Positions 1 through 8,029 of a stretch of DNA of 52,735 bases are shown one piece after another. The position numbers and the translations under genes are program-made. Position 1 is the first letter of the stretch. Each line of letters begins with the position of its first letter. The notes beneath the pieces were generated by a model. That model saw only the letters and a program-made list of their open reading frames with translations, searched no databases and was not told the DNA's origin. The stretch is from Bacillota bacterium (GTDB taxonomy: Bacteria > Bacillota > Clostridia > Acetivibrionales > DSM-1351). Location: NCBI GenBank assembly GCA_023391425.1, contig JAEWAX010000063.1, positions 1 through 52,735 of the forward strand. Reading direction: 5' to 3'.

Positions 1-105
1 TAGCGGCGGTAGTCTCAGGGTAAGCTACTTTCTAAGGCTGTTGGGGTGACCTTCCTCAAGAGCCTTATAGCATGCAATCAGGTTCGTAGCACTGCTTAGT
101 GATGG
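1..105 (-). repeat. Structured ~105-bp repeat, copy A (reverse orientation)
   Basis: Read on the minus strand this segment aligns over about 105 bases with copy C at 3122-3228 and more partially with copy B. Shared blocks include CACTAAGC.GTGCTA, CTGATTGCA and a terminal ACC.CCGCTA. An inner stem (CTAAGGCT with AGCCTTATAG) and an imperfect outer stem can form. It may extend beyond the left edge. It has no coding look, and probably is an intergenic hairpin/MITE-like element; no transposase is nearby. Confidence 0.65.
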
Positions 106-167
106 TTATGACAAAAAAGAAAAGGTAATAATATTTAATATAAAATATATCTATTAAGGAGAATGTT

Positions 168-608
168 ATGAAAACTTGGGTATTATATTATAGTAGGGGT
201 GGCAATACTAAAAAAATTGCTGATGCAATTGCAGAAGAATTGAAAGAGTTTGGAGTTTTAAAATCTGAGCAAATACCTCCTGCTTATCCACCTGAGAATG
301 TTCAATTACTTTTTTTGGGGACTGGTATATATGCTGGTAAGCCAGATTCTAAAATGGTTGAGTTTATAAGAACTCTTAATAGCAACAGAGTCAAAAATGC
401 AGTTGTTTTTGGAACTACAGGGAGTCAGAATAATGCAGTTGAAACTGTAAAAGCACTATTGAGGGAAAAGGGCATTAATGTAATTGATGAAACGTTTTTA
501 TGCAAAGGAAAGTATTTCATATTCTTTAATAGAAAGAAACCAGATAGCGATGATATTAAAGCAGCTAAGACATTTGCAAGAAAAATATACAATAGTATAA
601 AAGCTTAA
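168..608 (+). CDS. Flavodoxin-like FMN protein
   Basis: A 146-aa single-domain flavodoxin-fold protein. Residues 7-18 (YYSRGGNTKKIA) form the loop that binds the FMN phosphate, and LFLGTGIYAG (about 48-57) and FGTTGS (about 81-86) correspond to the loops that flank the flavin ring. Such proteins are cytosolic one- or two-electron carriers; the partner here is unknown. Start ATG is preceded by AAGGAG at good spacing. It stands alone between a structured repeat and a strong terminator. The neighbouring CrtI-like flavoenzyme on the opposite strand is a possible but unproven redox partner. Family assignment is solid, specific function is not. Confidence 0.85.
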   Translation: MKTWVLYYSRGGNTKKIADAIAEELKEFGVLKSEQIPPAYPPENVQLLFLGTGIYAGKPDSKMVEFIRTLNSNRVKNAVVFGTTGSQNNAVETVKALLREKGINVIDETFLCKGKYFIFFNRKKPDSDDIKAAKTFARKIYNSIKA

Positions 609-662
609 GCATAATGTTTTAAGATAATAGCAGTTTGAGTGACAATATAAATCAAATAAAAG

Positions 663-718
663 TTGGCTGGATGTTTCATAATGTATAAAACATTATGAGA
701 CAATCAGTCAATTTTTTT
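663..718. terminator. Bidirectional intrinsic terminator
   Basis: A ~22-bp stem with a few wobble pairs (core CATAATGT / ACATTATG with loop ATAAA) is followed by seven T on the plus strand. It lies between the convergent flavodoxin and oxidoreductase genes and can serve both. Confidence 0.85.
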
Positions 719-769
719 CTGTTGCTATAATTTACTTGTGAATATAGGGTTATATCTTATAAATACTAA

Positions 770-2251
770 CTATTGAACCAAAAACTTGATTTTATTTTTT
801 TTACATATGTGTTGCATCGCTCTTTTTCCTGAAAGTGCATTTGCAAATAAAGCGCCTGTAGAAGTTGCCCATGCGCCTACAAAATAAAAATTATCAAGCC
901 CTGGTACAAGCATATCTTTACATTTAAGCATACTGCCGATAATGTCAAGTTTTTTATTTGGGGAATTGCAAAACCCATGTGTTCCTCCCATGAAACGTTC
1001 CCAGGTCATAAGTGTTGGAACATCCACTATTTCAATCTGCTCAGTGATACCATGAAAATGATTTCCTAGTAGATTAATTACTTGACTCGTAACTTTTTGC
1101 TTTTCTGCCTCATATTGAGACTTATTCTGATAAAGTTCCTTCCAATACGAGTACTTAGAAACCAATTCCACCTTAATAACACCTTTACCATCAGGCGCCA
1201 TAGTTTTATCAAAAGAATAAATCTGCATTTCAATTGACTGATTTTCATGTCCAGCTATAGTTACAGGGGTGTCAAGTAACATTACGACACTTGATGGTTC
1301 ATTAGAAAGATCACGGTCAACGCCCAAAAATATGTGTACTGCCCAATTCGTTTCGTCATTTGGTTCAGTACAATACTCTTTAAGCTGTTTATTCATATAT
1401 GTACCATCTAATAACTCAAGCAATGTCTTTCGACCATCAGCATTTGAAATTATTATATCTGCAAAATCTTCACTGCCATCTTGAAATTTTACACCAATAG
1501 CAGCACCATCTTTTGTAATGATTTTTGTTACCTTTTTGTTATATTGAATGTCACCTCCGAGTTCCACATAGCGTTTAGCCATTGAGTTGGATAAAGTAAT
1601 ACTTCCACCAATTGGCCAAGCAATGTCTTTATTTGAGCCAGAAGCATGTTTGGCTAGGTGTAACAAAAAAGGACAGTCTGAAATAGAGTATTCCAATAGT
1701 GGAAATGCCTTTTGTAGAAGAGGATTTGAAAAACGCTTGGCATAATCAGCCATAGAAGTCTTCATCCACTTAATGGCTTGTAGCAGTTTTGGAGTTAGCT
1801 TTAAAATGTCACTGGTATTCCCAAGCATTAGTGAACCCATTAAATCAAATTCTGTAAACAGTTTAATACCATTAATATAGTCTTTTATGGCTTTTTTGTC
1901 TTGAGGAGCCAATTCCAGCATATGCTCCTCCAATTTATTTAGGTCGTAGTAGTCGTTGAAAGTTTTACCATCAGAAGAGATAACACTTACGCATTCTTTT
2001 GTGTAAACCAGATCCTGAGGCATCGCACCAAGCTCTGACCATAATTGATTTATTTTTAGAGAAGGTGAACAGCCCATCAAATGATGAATACAAGCATCAA
2101 AGGTGTATCCTTTACGCTTCCAGGATGTACATTGACCACCAGGAATACTATGCATCTCATAAATTCGAGTCTGGAATCCATTTATCTGACCATAAATTCC
2201 AGCTGCCATCCCGCCCATTCCCGATCCGATGATAATAACTGATTTTTTCAT
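770..2251 (-). CDS. NAD(P)/FAD-dependent oxidoreductase, phytoene desaturase (CrtI)-like
   Basis: A 493-aa flavoprotein of the CrtI/CrtO amine-oxidase-like superfamily. The N-terminus has the dinucleotide-binding GSGMGG at 9-14, an acidic residue E32 that would bind the FAD ribose, and PGGQ at 37-40. The C-terminal GAWATSTGALFANALSGK (about 461-478) is the second FAD-contact block. No carotenoid genes are nearby, so the substrate is unknown; such Clostridial homologues are generally annotated only as FAD oxidoreductases. Start ATG has AGGAGG 7 nt upstream. It lies 19 nt after the TetR gene in the same direction, so the pair is probably one operon controlled by that regulator. Confidence 0.8.
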   Translation of the reverse strand: MKKSVIIIGSGMGGMAAGIYGQINGFQTRIYEMHSIPGGQCTSWKRKGYTFDACIHHLMGCSPSLKINQLWSELGAMPQDLVYTKECVSVISSDGKTFNDYYDLNKLEEHMLELAPQDKKAIKDYINGIKLFTEFDLMGSLMLGNTSDILKLTPKLLQAIKWMKTSMADYAKRFSNPLLQKAFPLLEYSISDCPFLLHLAKHASGSNKDIAWPIGGSITLSNSMAKRYVELGGDIQYNKKVTKIITKDGAAIGVKFQDGSEDFADIIISNADGRKTLLELLDGTYMNKQLKEYCTEPNDETNWAVHIFLGVDRDLSNEPSSVVMLLDTPVTIAGHENQSIEMQIYSFDKTMAPDGKGVIKVELVSKYSYWKELYQNKSQYEAEKQKVTSQVINLLGNHFHGITEQIEIVDVPTLMTWERFMGGTHGFCNSPNKKLDIIGSMLKCKDMLVPGLDNFYFVGAWATSTGALFANALSGKRAMQHICKKNKIKFLVQ

Positions 2252-2270
2252 ATTGATTCCTCCTATTTAC

Positions 2271-2855
2271 CTAATTAACAGTAAAGATAGTATTAATAAT
2301 TCTATCGAGGTATTTATCCCTTTGTTCTTTGTTGAAAAAGTCTATCCCTAACTTTTGCATTAGGACATCATTTCTCAAAAATGTTTCCTGTATCGTAGAA
2401 ATCATAATGTGTGTGATAATGTAAATCTGGTTATCGTCTTTTTCATCTTTGCATATTTGCCTAATGACGTGTAGATATGCGGTTGTTGTCTGAGAAGTGT
2501 TATCATTTAAACTACATGATGCCAAATCAGAAAGCATAGATATTCTGGAGATAGCTTGGTTTTTAGCTAAAACATCGCAATTAGCTTTTACTAGAAATCT
2601 AAGCTTTTGTAAAGGCTCCATATCAAGGTTTTTATTCGTTTTACTAAATTGAACAATGATATTACCAATCATTTTCTGAACGCATTGATTGATCAGATTT
2701 TCCTTTGACTGAAAATGATAATTTATAAGTCCAATACCAACACCAGCTTTAGTAGCTATATTACGAATTGTTATGCTTTCAATAGAAGAATTGTTTTCTT
2801 CAATAAGTGCAATAGTAGCATCAATAATTCTTTCCTTAACATCTGTATTTTTCAT
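2271..2855 (-). CDS. TetR/AcrR family transcriptional regulator
   Basis: A 194-aa regulator. The N-terminal HTH occupies about 8-55, with the typical TetR block ITIRNIATKAGVGIGLINYHF where recognition helix and following YHF are clear. The C-terminal ligand domain is not diagnostic. It is the first gene of a two-gene unit with the CrtI-like oxidoreductase. Upstream lie four TGAACA repeats with strict 12-bp phasing (2931-2980), the obvious candidate operator for autoregulation. The ribosome site is weak (AAGGG about 12 nt before ATG). The inducer cannot be read from sequence. Confidence 0.88.
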   Translation of the reverse strand: MKNTDVKERIIDATIALIEENNSSIESITIRNIATKAGVGIGLINYHFQSKENLINQCVQKMIGNIIVQFSKTNKNLDMEPLQKLRFLVKANCDVLAKNQAISRISMLSDLASCSLNDNTSQTTTAYLHVIRQICKDEKDDNQIYIITHIMISTIQETFLRNDVLMQKLGIDFFNKEQRDKYLDRIINTIFTVN

Positions 2856-2930
2856 AAAGTGTAAAATCCCTTATCCTGTATTCGGTAGTAAAGTAACGCA
2901 CATTTATAGGCTTGATTACAAATAAATCAC

Positions 2931-2980
2931 TGAACAATTTACTGAACAGTGATTTGAACAATGATTTGAACATTGTTCAA
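2931..2980. promoter_or_regulatory. Four phased TGAACA repeats ending in a palindrome (putative TetR operator)
   Basis: TGAACA starts at 2931, 2943, 2955 and 2967, exactly 12 bp apart. The last copy is half of the perfect palindrome TTGAACATTGTTCAA (2966-2980). It sits 75-125 bp upstream of the TetR start. The position and symmetry support an operator; binding is inferred. Confidence 0.6.
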
Positions 2981-3036
2981 TGATTATCATAACATATGGA
3001 TTTTTATTTAGCAATAACTATTTTTCATTTCATCCC

Positions 3037-3113
3037 GATTGCGATTCCTAAGGTTCTTGGGGAAACCATCCCAACAACCTAAGGAGCTCGCTTATCACGG
3101 CCTACCACCGCTA
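3037..3113 (+). repeat. Structured repeat, copy B (partial)
   Basis: Contains the conserved GATTGCGATTCCTAAGGTTC, an inner stem CCTAAGGTT / AACCTAAGG, and the block CTTATCACGGCCTACCACCGCTA (here described by its ends only: starts 3090, ends 3112) that is identical in copy C. It lacks the 5' CACTAAGCGGTG arm present in copies A and C. Confidence 0.65.
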
Positions 3114-3121
3114 AGCTCCTT

Positions 3122-3228
3122 CGTCACTAAGCGGTGCTATGGCTCTGATTGCAATTTCTAAGGTTCCGTGGTAGCTTCGCTCCCCCGTAACCTAAGAAAT
3201 ATGCTTATCACGGCCTACCACCGCTAGG
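3122..3228 (+). repeat. Structured repeat, copy C (complete)
   Basis: Full unit with an outer inverted repeat (CTAAGCGGTG near 3126 against CACCGCTAG near 3221) and inner stem CTAAGGTT / AACCTAAG. It lies head to tail after copy B and aligns with the reverse complement of copy A. Its right end overlaps the 3' end of the gene at 3208-4215. Confidence 0.7.
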
Positions 3229-4215
3229 CTCCTTTACTACATCAATATTTACTGGAATCCAGCTATCATTACTTTGAGTCAGCGTATTTATAAGAAGGTC
3301 AGTGCCATTAGTAAGCTTAGCAAATTCGAACTTATATTTTTTATTATCTACACCATCAATAATTATGCTTTTTTTATACTCATCCTGCTGCGGTGAATAT
3401 TGTTTCATGATTAAACCACACCAATTACCGTAGACAGTTTCAACATATGTCTCTGCATTATGTGCCCAACCGTGATACGCTGCACAGAAGAAATCCTCGG
3501 GAGTTAAGCTTAAAGAGTCTATATAATATAAGCTGTTTACTTTAATAAGAGTAAGTTCGCCAGTATAATAATTAAAGGTTGTGACGCCTACATTACTGCC
3601 TTCTAGTATTTCAAGCTCTATAAAGTACTTATATCTGTCAGCATCTTTATTAATAATTGGGACTATTTTAACCAGATTTATATGGCCTATGCCTTCGAAA
3701 GAAGTAAGATAGTCTTCATAAGGCATTGATTTCTTGTTGTTTTCAGAAAGGAAATTGTAGGCAATTGGATAGGGTAATTTAGCATAGCCTATTGAACCAC
3801 AACCTCCAGTTTTGCTTTCAGTAAGGTTGGCTGCCTGCTGTAAAACACTGAAATAATTAATTGCAGTGTTCTGAGGATTATCCAATAATGATGGTGGTAC
3901 TGTGTTGTTTTTAAACGTTTGTGAAAATATTTTTAAGTCCATAAAATTATTATTTAATACTTTAAGCTTCGAGGGCCTAAAATAAGTCTCATTAAGGTTT
4001 GACATGCTCTCATTTATTATTGATATTGCCTGTCTTGATAAGGCCATAGAATATCGGTCTATGTTATCGTCTGTTGAAGTTTTATTTACTAGACCACCGA
4101 ATTTATAATTTTGAGAAGACTCTTGTTGCTTACCAACCCTTACACATATGGCACTAATTGCAAAAGTGAGTAAGAAAAGAGATATAACAATTATTCCCTT
4201 AGTTCTATTTCGCAT
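3208..4215 (-). CDS. Membrane-anchored secreted protein of unknown function
   Basis: A 335-aa protein I do not recognise. It begins with a basic stretch and one hydrophobic segment (about 8-26), typical of an uncleaved signal anchor or signal peptide without lipobox, so the bulk should be outside the cell. Two Cys near the middle (GGCGSIGYAKLPYP, about 137-150) and two later (FFCAAYHGWAH, NWCGL) may form disulfides. ATG is preceded by AGGAG at 7 nt. The last residues, from about EPSGGRP to the stop, are encoded inside structured repeat C, so the original C-terminus was probably replaced. Transcribed divergently from the metallophosphoesterase gene. Confidence 0.7.
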   Translation of the reverse strand: MRNRTKGIIVISLFLLTFAISAICVRVGKQQESSQNYKFGGLVNKTSTDDNIDRYSMALSRQAISIINESMSNLNETYFRPSKLKVLNNNFMDLKIFSQTFKNNTVPPSLLDNPQNTAINYFSVLQQAANLTESKTGGCGSIGYAKLPYPIAYNFLSENNKKSMPYEDYLTSFEGIGHINLVKIVPIINKDADRYKYFIELEILEGSNVGVTTFNYYTGELTLIKVNSLYYIDSLSLTPEDFFCAAYHGWAHNAETYVETVYGNWCGLIMKQYSPQQDEYKKSIIIDGVDNKKYKFEFAKLTNGTDLLINTLTQSNDSWIPVNIDVVKEPSGGRP

Positions 4216-4320
4216 ATTTGCTCCTAATAAAGAAAACTTAGTTCAGATGGAGTTTAAGTCCCTGAAATAATAATCAATTTATTTTCTAGTAAGTAATATA
4301 TGCTGTACTACACCTAATTA

Positions 4321-4329
4321 TGGTATAAT
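4321..4329 (+). promoter_or_regulatory. Extended -10 promoter for the metallophosphoesterase gene
   Basis: TGGTATAAT is an extended -10 (TGn plus TATAAT) about 61 bp before the ATG at 4390. No good -35 was seen, as is usual for this class. Confidence 0.5.
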
Positions 4330-4389
4330 CCTTAAAAAGAAATATTATGTTGATTATTTAAAATGCAAATTATAATAGGAAGGTGTAGA

Positions 4390-5529
4390 ATGAAGTATAT
4401 ATTTTTGGGTATAGTATTGGTTGTTTATTGTTTGTTAAATTATTATATTGGTCGTAGAGGGCTACGGAATAGTAAGGTACAGGCGCCTATTATTAAAATA
4501 GTTTATTGGATATTATTATTCTCGCTTGCATTTATGTACATTGCTAGCACGTTAGGGGAAGATTATTTACCAGAACTACTAACACGTATTTTCAGTGTTA
4601 TTGGTGGATATTGGCTAGCTGCAATGATCTATTTGATAGGTTTTTTTGTAATAATAGATATTATTAGATTATTGGCGAAAAAGCTTAATATTGAACATAA
4701 TATATTGAAGGATAAGCCTTGGTTTATACCTTTAGCTGTTTTGGTTATAGTTATAATTATACTTGCGATAGGAACCTATAACGCTTATGAACCTAGAGTT
4801 GTGAATTATAATGTAAGTATTGATAAAAAGGCAGGAGACATGAAACAGCTCAAATGCGCAATGATTTCTGATGTTCATCTAGGCGAAAATGTCGGAAGGA
4901 ATGGACTGCGTAAAGCGGTAAATGTTATTAATAGTCTTGAACCTGACCTAGTAGTTTTTACTGGAGACTTGATAGACAATGATATTAGGCCAGTAGAGAA
5001 TGCACACATGTTGGACGAACTAAAAGGTATAAAATCAAAACATGGAGTTTACGCTATACTTGGTAATCATGAGTATTATGGAAAGACTACGAATAGGATT
5101 ACACAACTTATTGAAAATAATGGTGTTACAGTATTAAGGGATAAATATATAAAGATCCAAGACAGCTTTTATTTAGTTGGTAGAGAGGATGTTGCAAGCG
5201 CTATGAACGGGTACAAGAGGGCAAGCTTAGATTCCCTGCTTACTGGAGTTGATGAAAATTTACCTATTCTCCTACTCGACCATCAGCCAGTAAACTTGGA
5301 CGAACCTCGAAAGAAAAATATTGACTTACAGCTTTCAGGACATACACATGCTGGCCAACTTTTTCCTTTTAATTTAGCCACTAATGCTATCTATGAAGAG
5401 GATGATGGATATCTTAAAGACGGTAAATTCAATTTAATTGTGAGTTGTGGTTATGGTACTTGGGGACCTGCAATAAGAATTGGTAGTCGAGCAGAAATAG
5501 TTAATTTAAGTATTAATTTTGCACAATAG
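4390..5529 (+). CDS. Membrane metallophosphoesterase (YkuE/YaeI-type)
   Basis: A 379-aa protein with about four N-terminal membrane helices (residues 1-145) followed by a calcineurin-like phosphoesterase domain on one side of the membrane. Metal-binding motifs are all present: D161-V-H, G-D193, G-N226-H227-E and G-H318-T-H320-A-G. Relatives hydrolyse UDP-diacylglucosamine-like or other phosphodiesters, but the substrate cannot be inferred. I chose the ATG at 4390 because AGGAAGG lies just before it; an in-frame ATG nine codons upstream lacks a ribosome site. It is monocistronic, between its own promoter and a strong terminator. Confidence 0.87.
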   Translation: MKYIFLGIVLVVYCLLNYYIGRRGLRNSKVQAPIIKIVYWILLFSLAFMYIASTLGEDYLPELLTRIFSVIGGYWLAAMIYLIGFFVIIDIIRLLAKKLNIEHNILKDKPWFIPLAVLVIVIIILAIGTYNAYEPRVVNYNVSIDKKAGDMKQLKCAMISDVHLGENVGRNGLRKAVNVINSLEPDLVVFTGDLIDNDIRPVENAHMLDELKGIKSKHGVYAILGNHEYYGKTTNRITQLIENNGVTVLRDKYIKIQDSFYLVGREDVASAMNGYKRASLDSLLTGVDENLPILLLDHQPVNLDEPRKKNIDLQLSGHTHAGQLFPFNLATNAIYEEDDGYLKDGKFNLIVSCGYGTWGPAIRIGSRAEIVNLSINFAQ

Positions 5530-5558
5530 GTGAGTAATCAGTAATCTCAAACACAATA

Positions 5559-5600
5559 CAACAGCCATATCAATGAATGAACTCACTGATATGGCTGTTG
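5559..5600. terminator. Strong bidirectional terminator
   Basis: Perfect 14-bp stem (CAACAGCCATATCA with its complement) around a 14-nt loop, followed by CTTTATTTATT on the plus strand. It separates the convergent phosphoesterase and aldo/keto reductase genes. Confidence 0.85.
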
Positions 5601-5612
5601 CTTTATTTATTA

Positions 5613-6602
5613 CTATTTTAGTATATTTTCAATCTCCTGTAGTTCTAATTCTGTAAAATCAAGATTGTTTAATGCAGATATGTTATCCTCTATCTGACTT
5701 ACCTTGCTTGCACCAATAAGAGCAGAAGTTACAAGCCCACCGCGTAGCACCCATGCAAGAGCCATTTGTGCTAGACTTTGGTTACGGTTTAGTGCTATGG
5801 CATTTAAACGTTTTATCTTATTAAGTTTTTCTTCTGTAATATCACGGGCATTCAAAAATACGCTAGCACTGGCAGCTCTGGAGTCGGAGGGGATACCTTT
5901 TAGGTATTTGTCAGTGAGTAGCCCTTCTGCCAGCGGACAAAAAGCTATTGTTCCAATGCCTTCTTCAGAGAGAACAGCTTGAAGGCCTTGCTCAAGGGAA
6001 CGGTTAAACATGGAATAGTTCACTTGGTGTATGAGACAAGGAGTTCCTAGTTGTTTAAGTATTGCTGAAGCTTTTTTTGTCTCTTCTGGCCCATAGTTGG
6101 ATATACCCACATACAGTGCTTTACCCTGACGAACTATAAGATCAAGAGCACCCATGGTTTCTTCTAAAGGTGTTTCAGGATCAGGTCTGTGATGGTAGAA
6201 AATATCAACGTAATCAAGTTCCATGCGCTTTAGGCTTTGATCTAGACTAGAAACTAAATTCTTTTTGGAACCCCACTCACCATAGGGCCCTGGCCACATA
6301 TAATAACCTGCTTTTGACGAAATAATCATCTCGTCACGGTAACCTGAAAAGTCTGCTTTTAAAATTCTACCAAAAGTTTCTTCAGCAGAACCAGCTGGCG
6401 GACCATAATTGTTAGCCAGATCAAAGTGGGTTACTCCCAAATCAAAAGCTTTCCGTATAATGGCCCTTCCGTTTTCATAAATATCATTACCTCCAAAATT
6501 ATGCCAAAGCCCTAAGGCTATTGCCGGTAGTTTTATACCACTTTTTCCGCATCGGTTATATTTCATGTTAGAATATCTTTGTTCGTCTGGTAAATATGAC
6601 AT
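5613..6602 (-). CDS. Aldo/keto reductase, YghZ/MgrA-like (Kv-beta type)
   Basis: A 329-aa NADPH-dependent aldo/keto reductase of the subfamily that includes E. coli YghZ (L-glyceraldehyde-3-phosphate reductase) and the Kv-beta subunits. The catalytic tetrad is visible: D61, Y66 (NNYGPP), K97 (SSKAGY) and H138 (YHHRPDP). The extended N-terminal YRRCG-like segment (YNRCGKSGIKLP) and the GPYGEWGS loop are typical for this branch. It is cytosolic and probably reduces toxic aldehydes such as methylglyoxal; this is inferred from the family. AGGAGGAAG precedes the ATG. It appears monocistronic. Confidence 0.88.
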   Translation of the reverse strand: MSYLPDEQRYSNMKYNRCGKSGIKLPAIALGLWHNFGGNDIYENGRAIIRKAFDLGVTHFDLANNYGPPAGSAEETFGRILKADFSGYRDEMIISSKAGYYMWPGPYGEWGSKKNLVSSLDQSLKRMELDYVDIFYHHRPDPETPLEETMGALDLIVRQGKALYVGISNYGPEETKKASAILKQLGTPCLIHQVNYSMFNRSLEQGLQAVLSEEGIGTIAFCPLAEGLLTDKYLKGIPSDSRAASASVFLNARDITEEKLNKIKRLNAIALNRNQSLAQMALAWVLRGGLVTSALIGASKVSQIEDNISALNNLDFTELELQEIENILK

Positions 6603-6749
6603 TATTTCTTCCTCCTTAGTTTTATTACAAGCCTACGTGTTTAATTAACTTATATATCACGAAACAATCTTTATTAATTATGATAGTATTATATCTTTAA
6701 TGAGTTATATATATAGCAGTAAGCCTTGAATATTTAAGCATATTGCTAA

Positions 6750-7931
6750 TTACTTTTTCTTATGAATATTGATTTTCCATGTTCTCTTTGGCTTTTGCAC
6801 TGGTTCAGGCTTATCTAAATTTAGTGTCATTGCGTATTCTGGATAATACATTTCTACAATGTTTTTAATTGTTATTTTAATAGCTGAGTATAATGGTATT
6901 ACTATAATTAAGCCGATGAATCCTAAAATAGGAATGATACCCATTAACAAAAGTATTACTGTCAAAGGATGAATGTCCATGCTTTTCTTCATTACCTGTG
7001 GTGAAATGAAGTTATTATCGATTTGCTGTACAACAGTCATTACTATAAATATCTTAACAGCCATAAAAGGATCACCGCTCGCCAGTGATAGTAGGATAGC
7101 TGGAATTATACCTAGCCATGGACCGAAAAACGGAATAATACAGGTTAGCATAGCAAAGATAGCTAATATTAACGAGTACTTGAGACCAATAATCAAGTAT
7201 CCAATAAACATTAAAACGCCAATAAAGAAAGCTACAAGGAGCTGTCCTGCAATGTAATTGGATAGGACAAAATCTATATCGGACAAAATTTTTCTAAAAT
7301 TATCCTTATGTGATACTGGAACAAATCTAACAATGCTTGGTGAAAATTTGTCGCTATCAATAAGAAAGTAGAACAATATAATAGGTATTATTATTAGAAT
7401 TGAACCAATGTTTGTAATAGCACTTATAAAATTAAGGGTGCCTGTTCCAAGACTCTTTGTAATACTACCAGCTAATTCTGAAATCTTGCTAGGTAAATTC
7501 AGACTTTCTATTTGAGGAATACTAAAATAACTTAACAAATTACTATCTAGAAGGCTGTTAACTGTATCTTGAGCTTTTTCGTATAGAATTGGCAGACTCT
7601 GTGCAAATTCAGTAAACTGAATTTTTATTATAGAACCGGTATAACTACTAAGTAATACTAAAGCAGAAAGAACAATTACAAAGGATAATAAAACAGCCCA
7701 TATGCGAGGAAACTTGCATTTCTCAAGCAATCTAACAAGTGGTCTCAGAATATAGTAAAGCAAGCCTCCAAATAACAGTGGGAAGATTATAGAGTAGATA
7801 AAGCTCTTGAAAGGAGAAATAAAGAAATCTATTTTCCCAAACATAAATATAATCAATAATGCCAGCAAAAGGTAACAACCATACCTAAAAAACTTGCTTC
7901 GAAACATACTGTTATTACTATTGTTCTCCAT
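6750..7931 (-). CDS. AI-2E (PerM/YdiK) family permease
   Basis: A 393-aa integral membrane protein with about eight predicted helices and the family layout: two N-terminal hairpins, a soluble-looking stretch (about 85-150), then a four-to-five helix C-terminal block with IIPFFGPWLGIIPAI (about 266-280) and the conserved QQIDNNFISPQVM (about 302-314). Members export small solutes (AI-2, Na+/H+ exchange in some halophiles); substrate here is unknown. A short charged tail (PEPVQKPKRTWK) ends it. It follows the VanX-fusion gene after 98 nt in the same direction with its own ribosome site (GAGGTATAT-ATG). The window has a second paralogue at 32572-33621. Confidence 0.9.
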   Translation of the reverse strand: MENNSNNSMFRSKFFRYGCYLLLALLIIFMFGKIDFFISPFKSFIYSIIFPLLFGGLLYYILRPLVRLLEKCKFPRIWAVLLSFVIVLSALVLLSSYTGSIIKIQFTEFAQSLPILYEKAQDTVNSLLDSNLLSYFSIPQIESLNLPSKISELAGSITKSLGTGTLNFISAITNIGSILIIIPIILFYFLIDSDKFSPSIVRFVPVSHKDNFRKILSDIDFVLSNYIAGQLLVAFFIGVLMFIGYLIIGLKYSLILAIFAMLTCIIPFFGPWLGIIPAILLSLASGDPFMAVKIFIVMTVVQQIDNNFISPQVMKKSMDIHPLTVILLLMGIIPILGFIGLIIVIPLYSAIKITIKNIVEMYYPEYAMTLNLDKPEPVQKPKRTWKINIHKKK

Positions 7932-8029
7932 ATATACCTCATGTTTGATTGACTTAATATAGTATTAGAACTATTACCATAAATTATAATTTGTAGTGGG
8001 GGAATATACAAGCTTTTGTTAACTTCATA

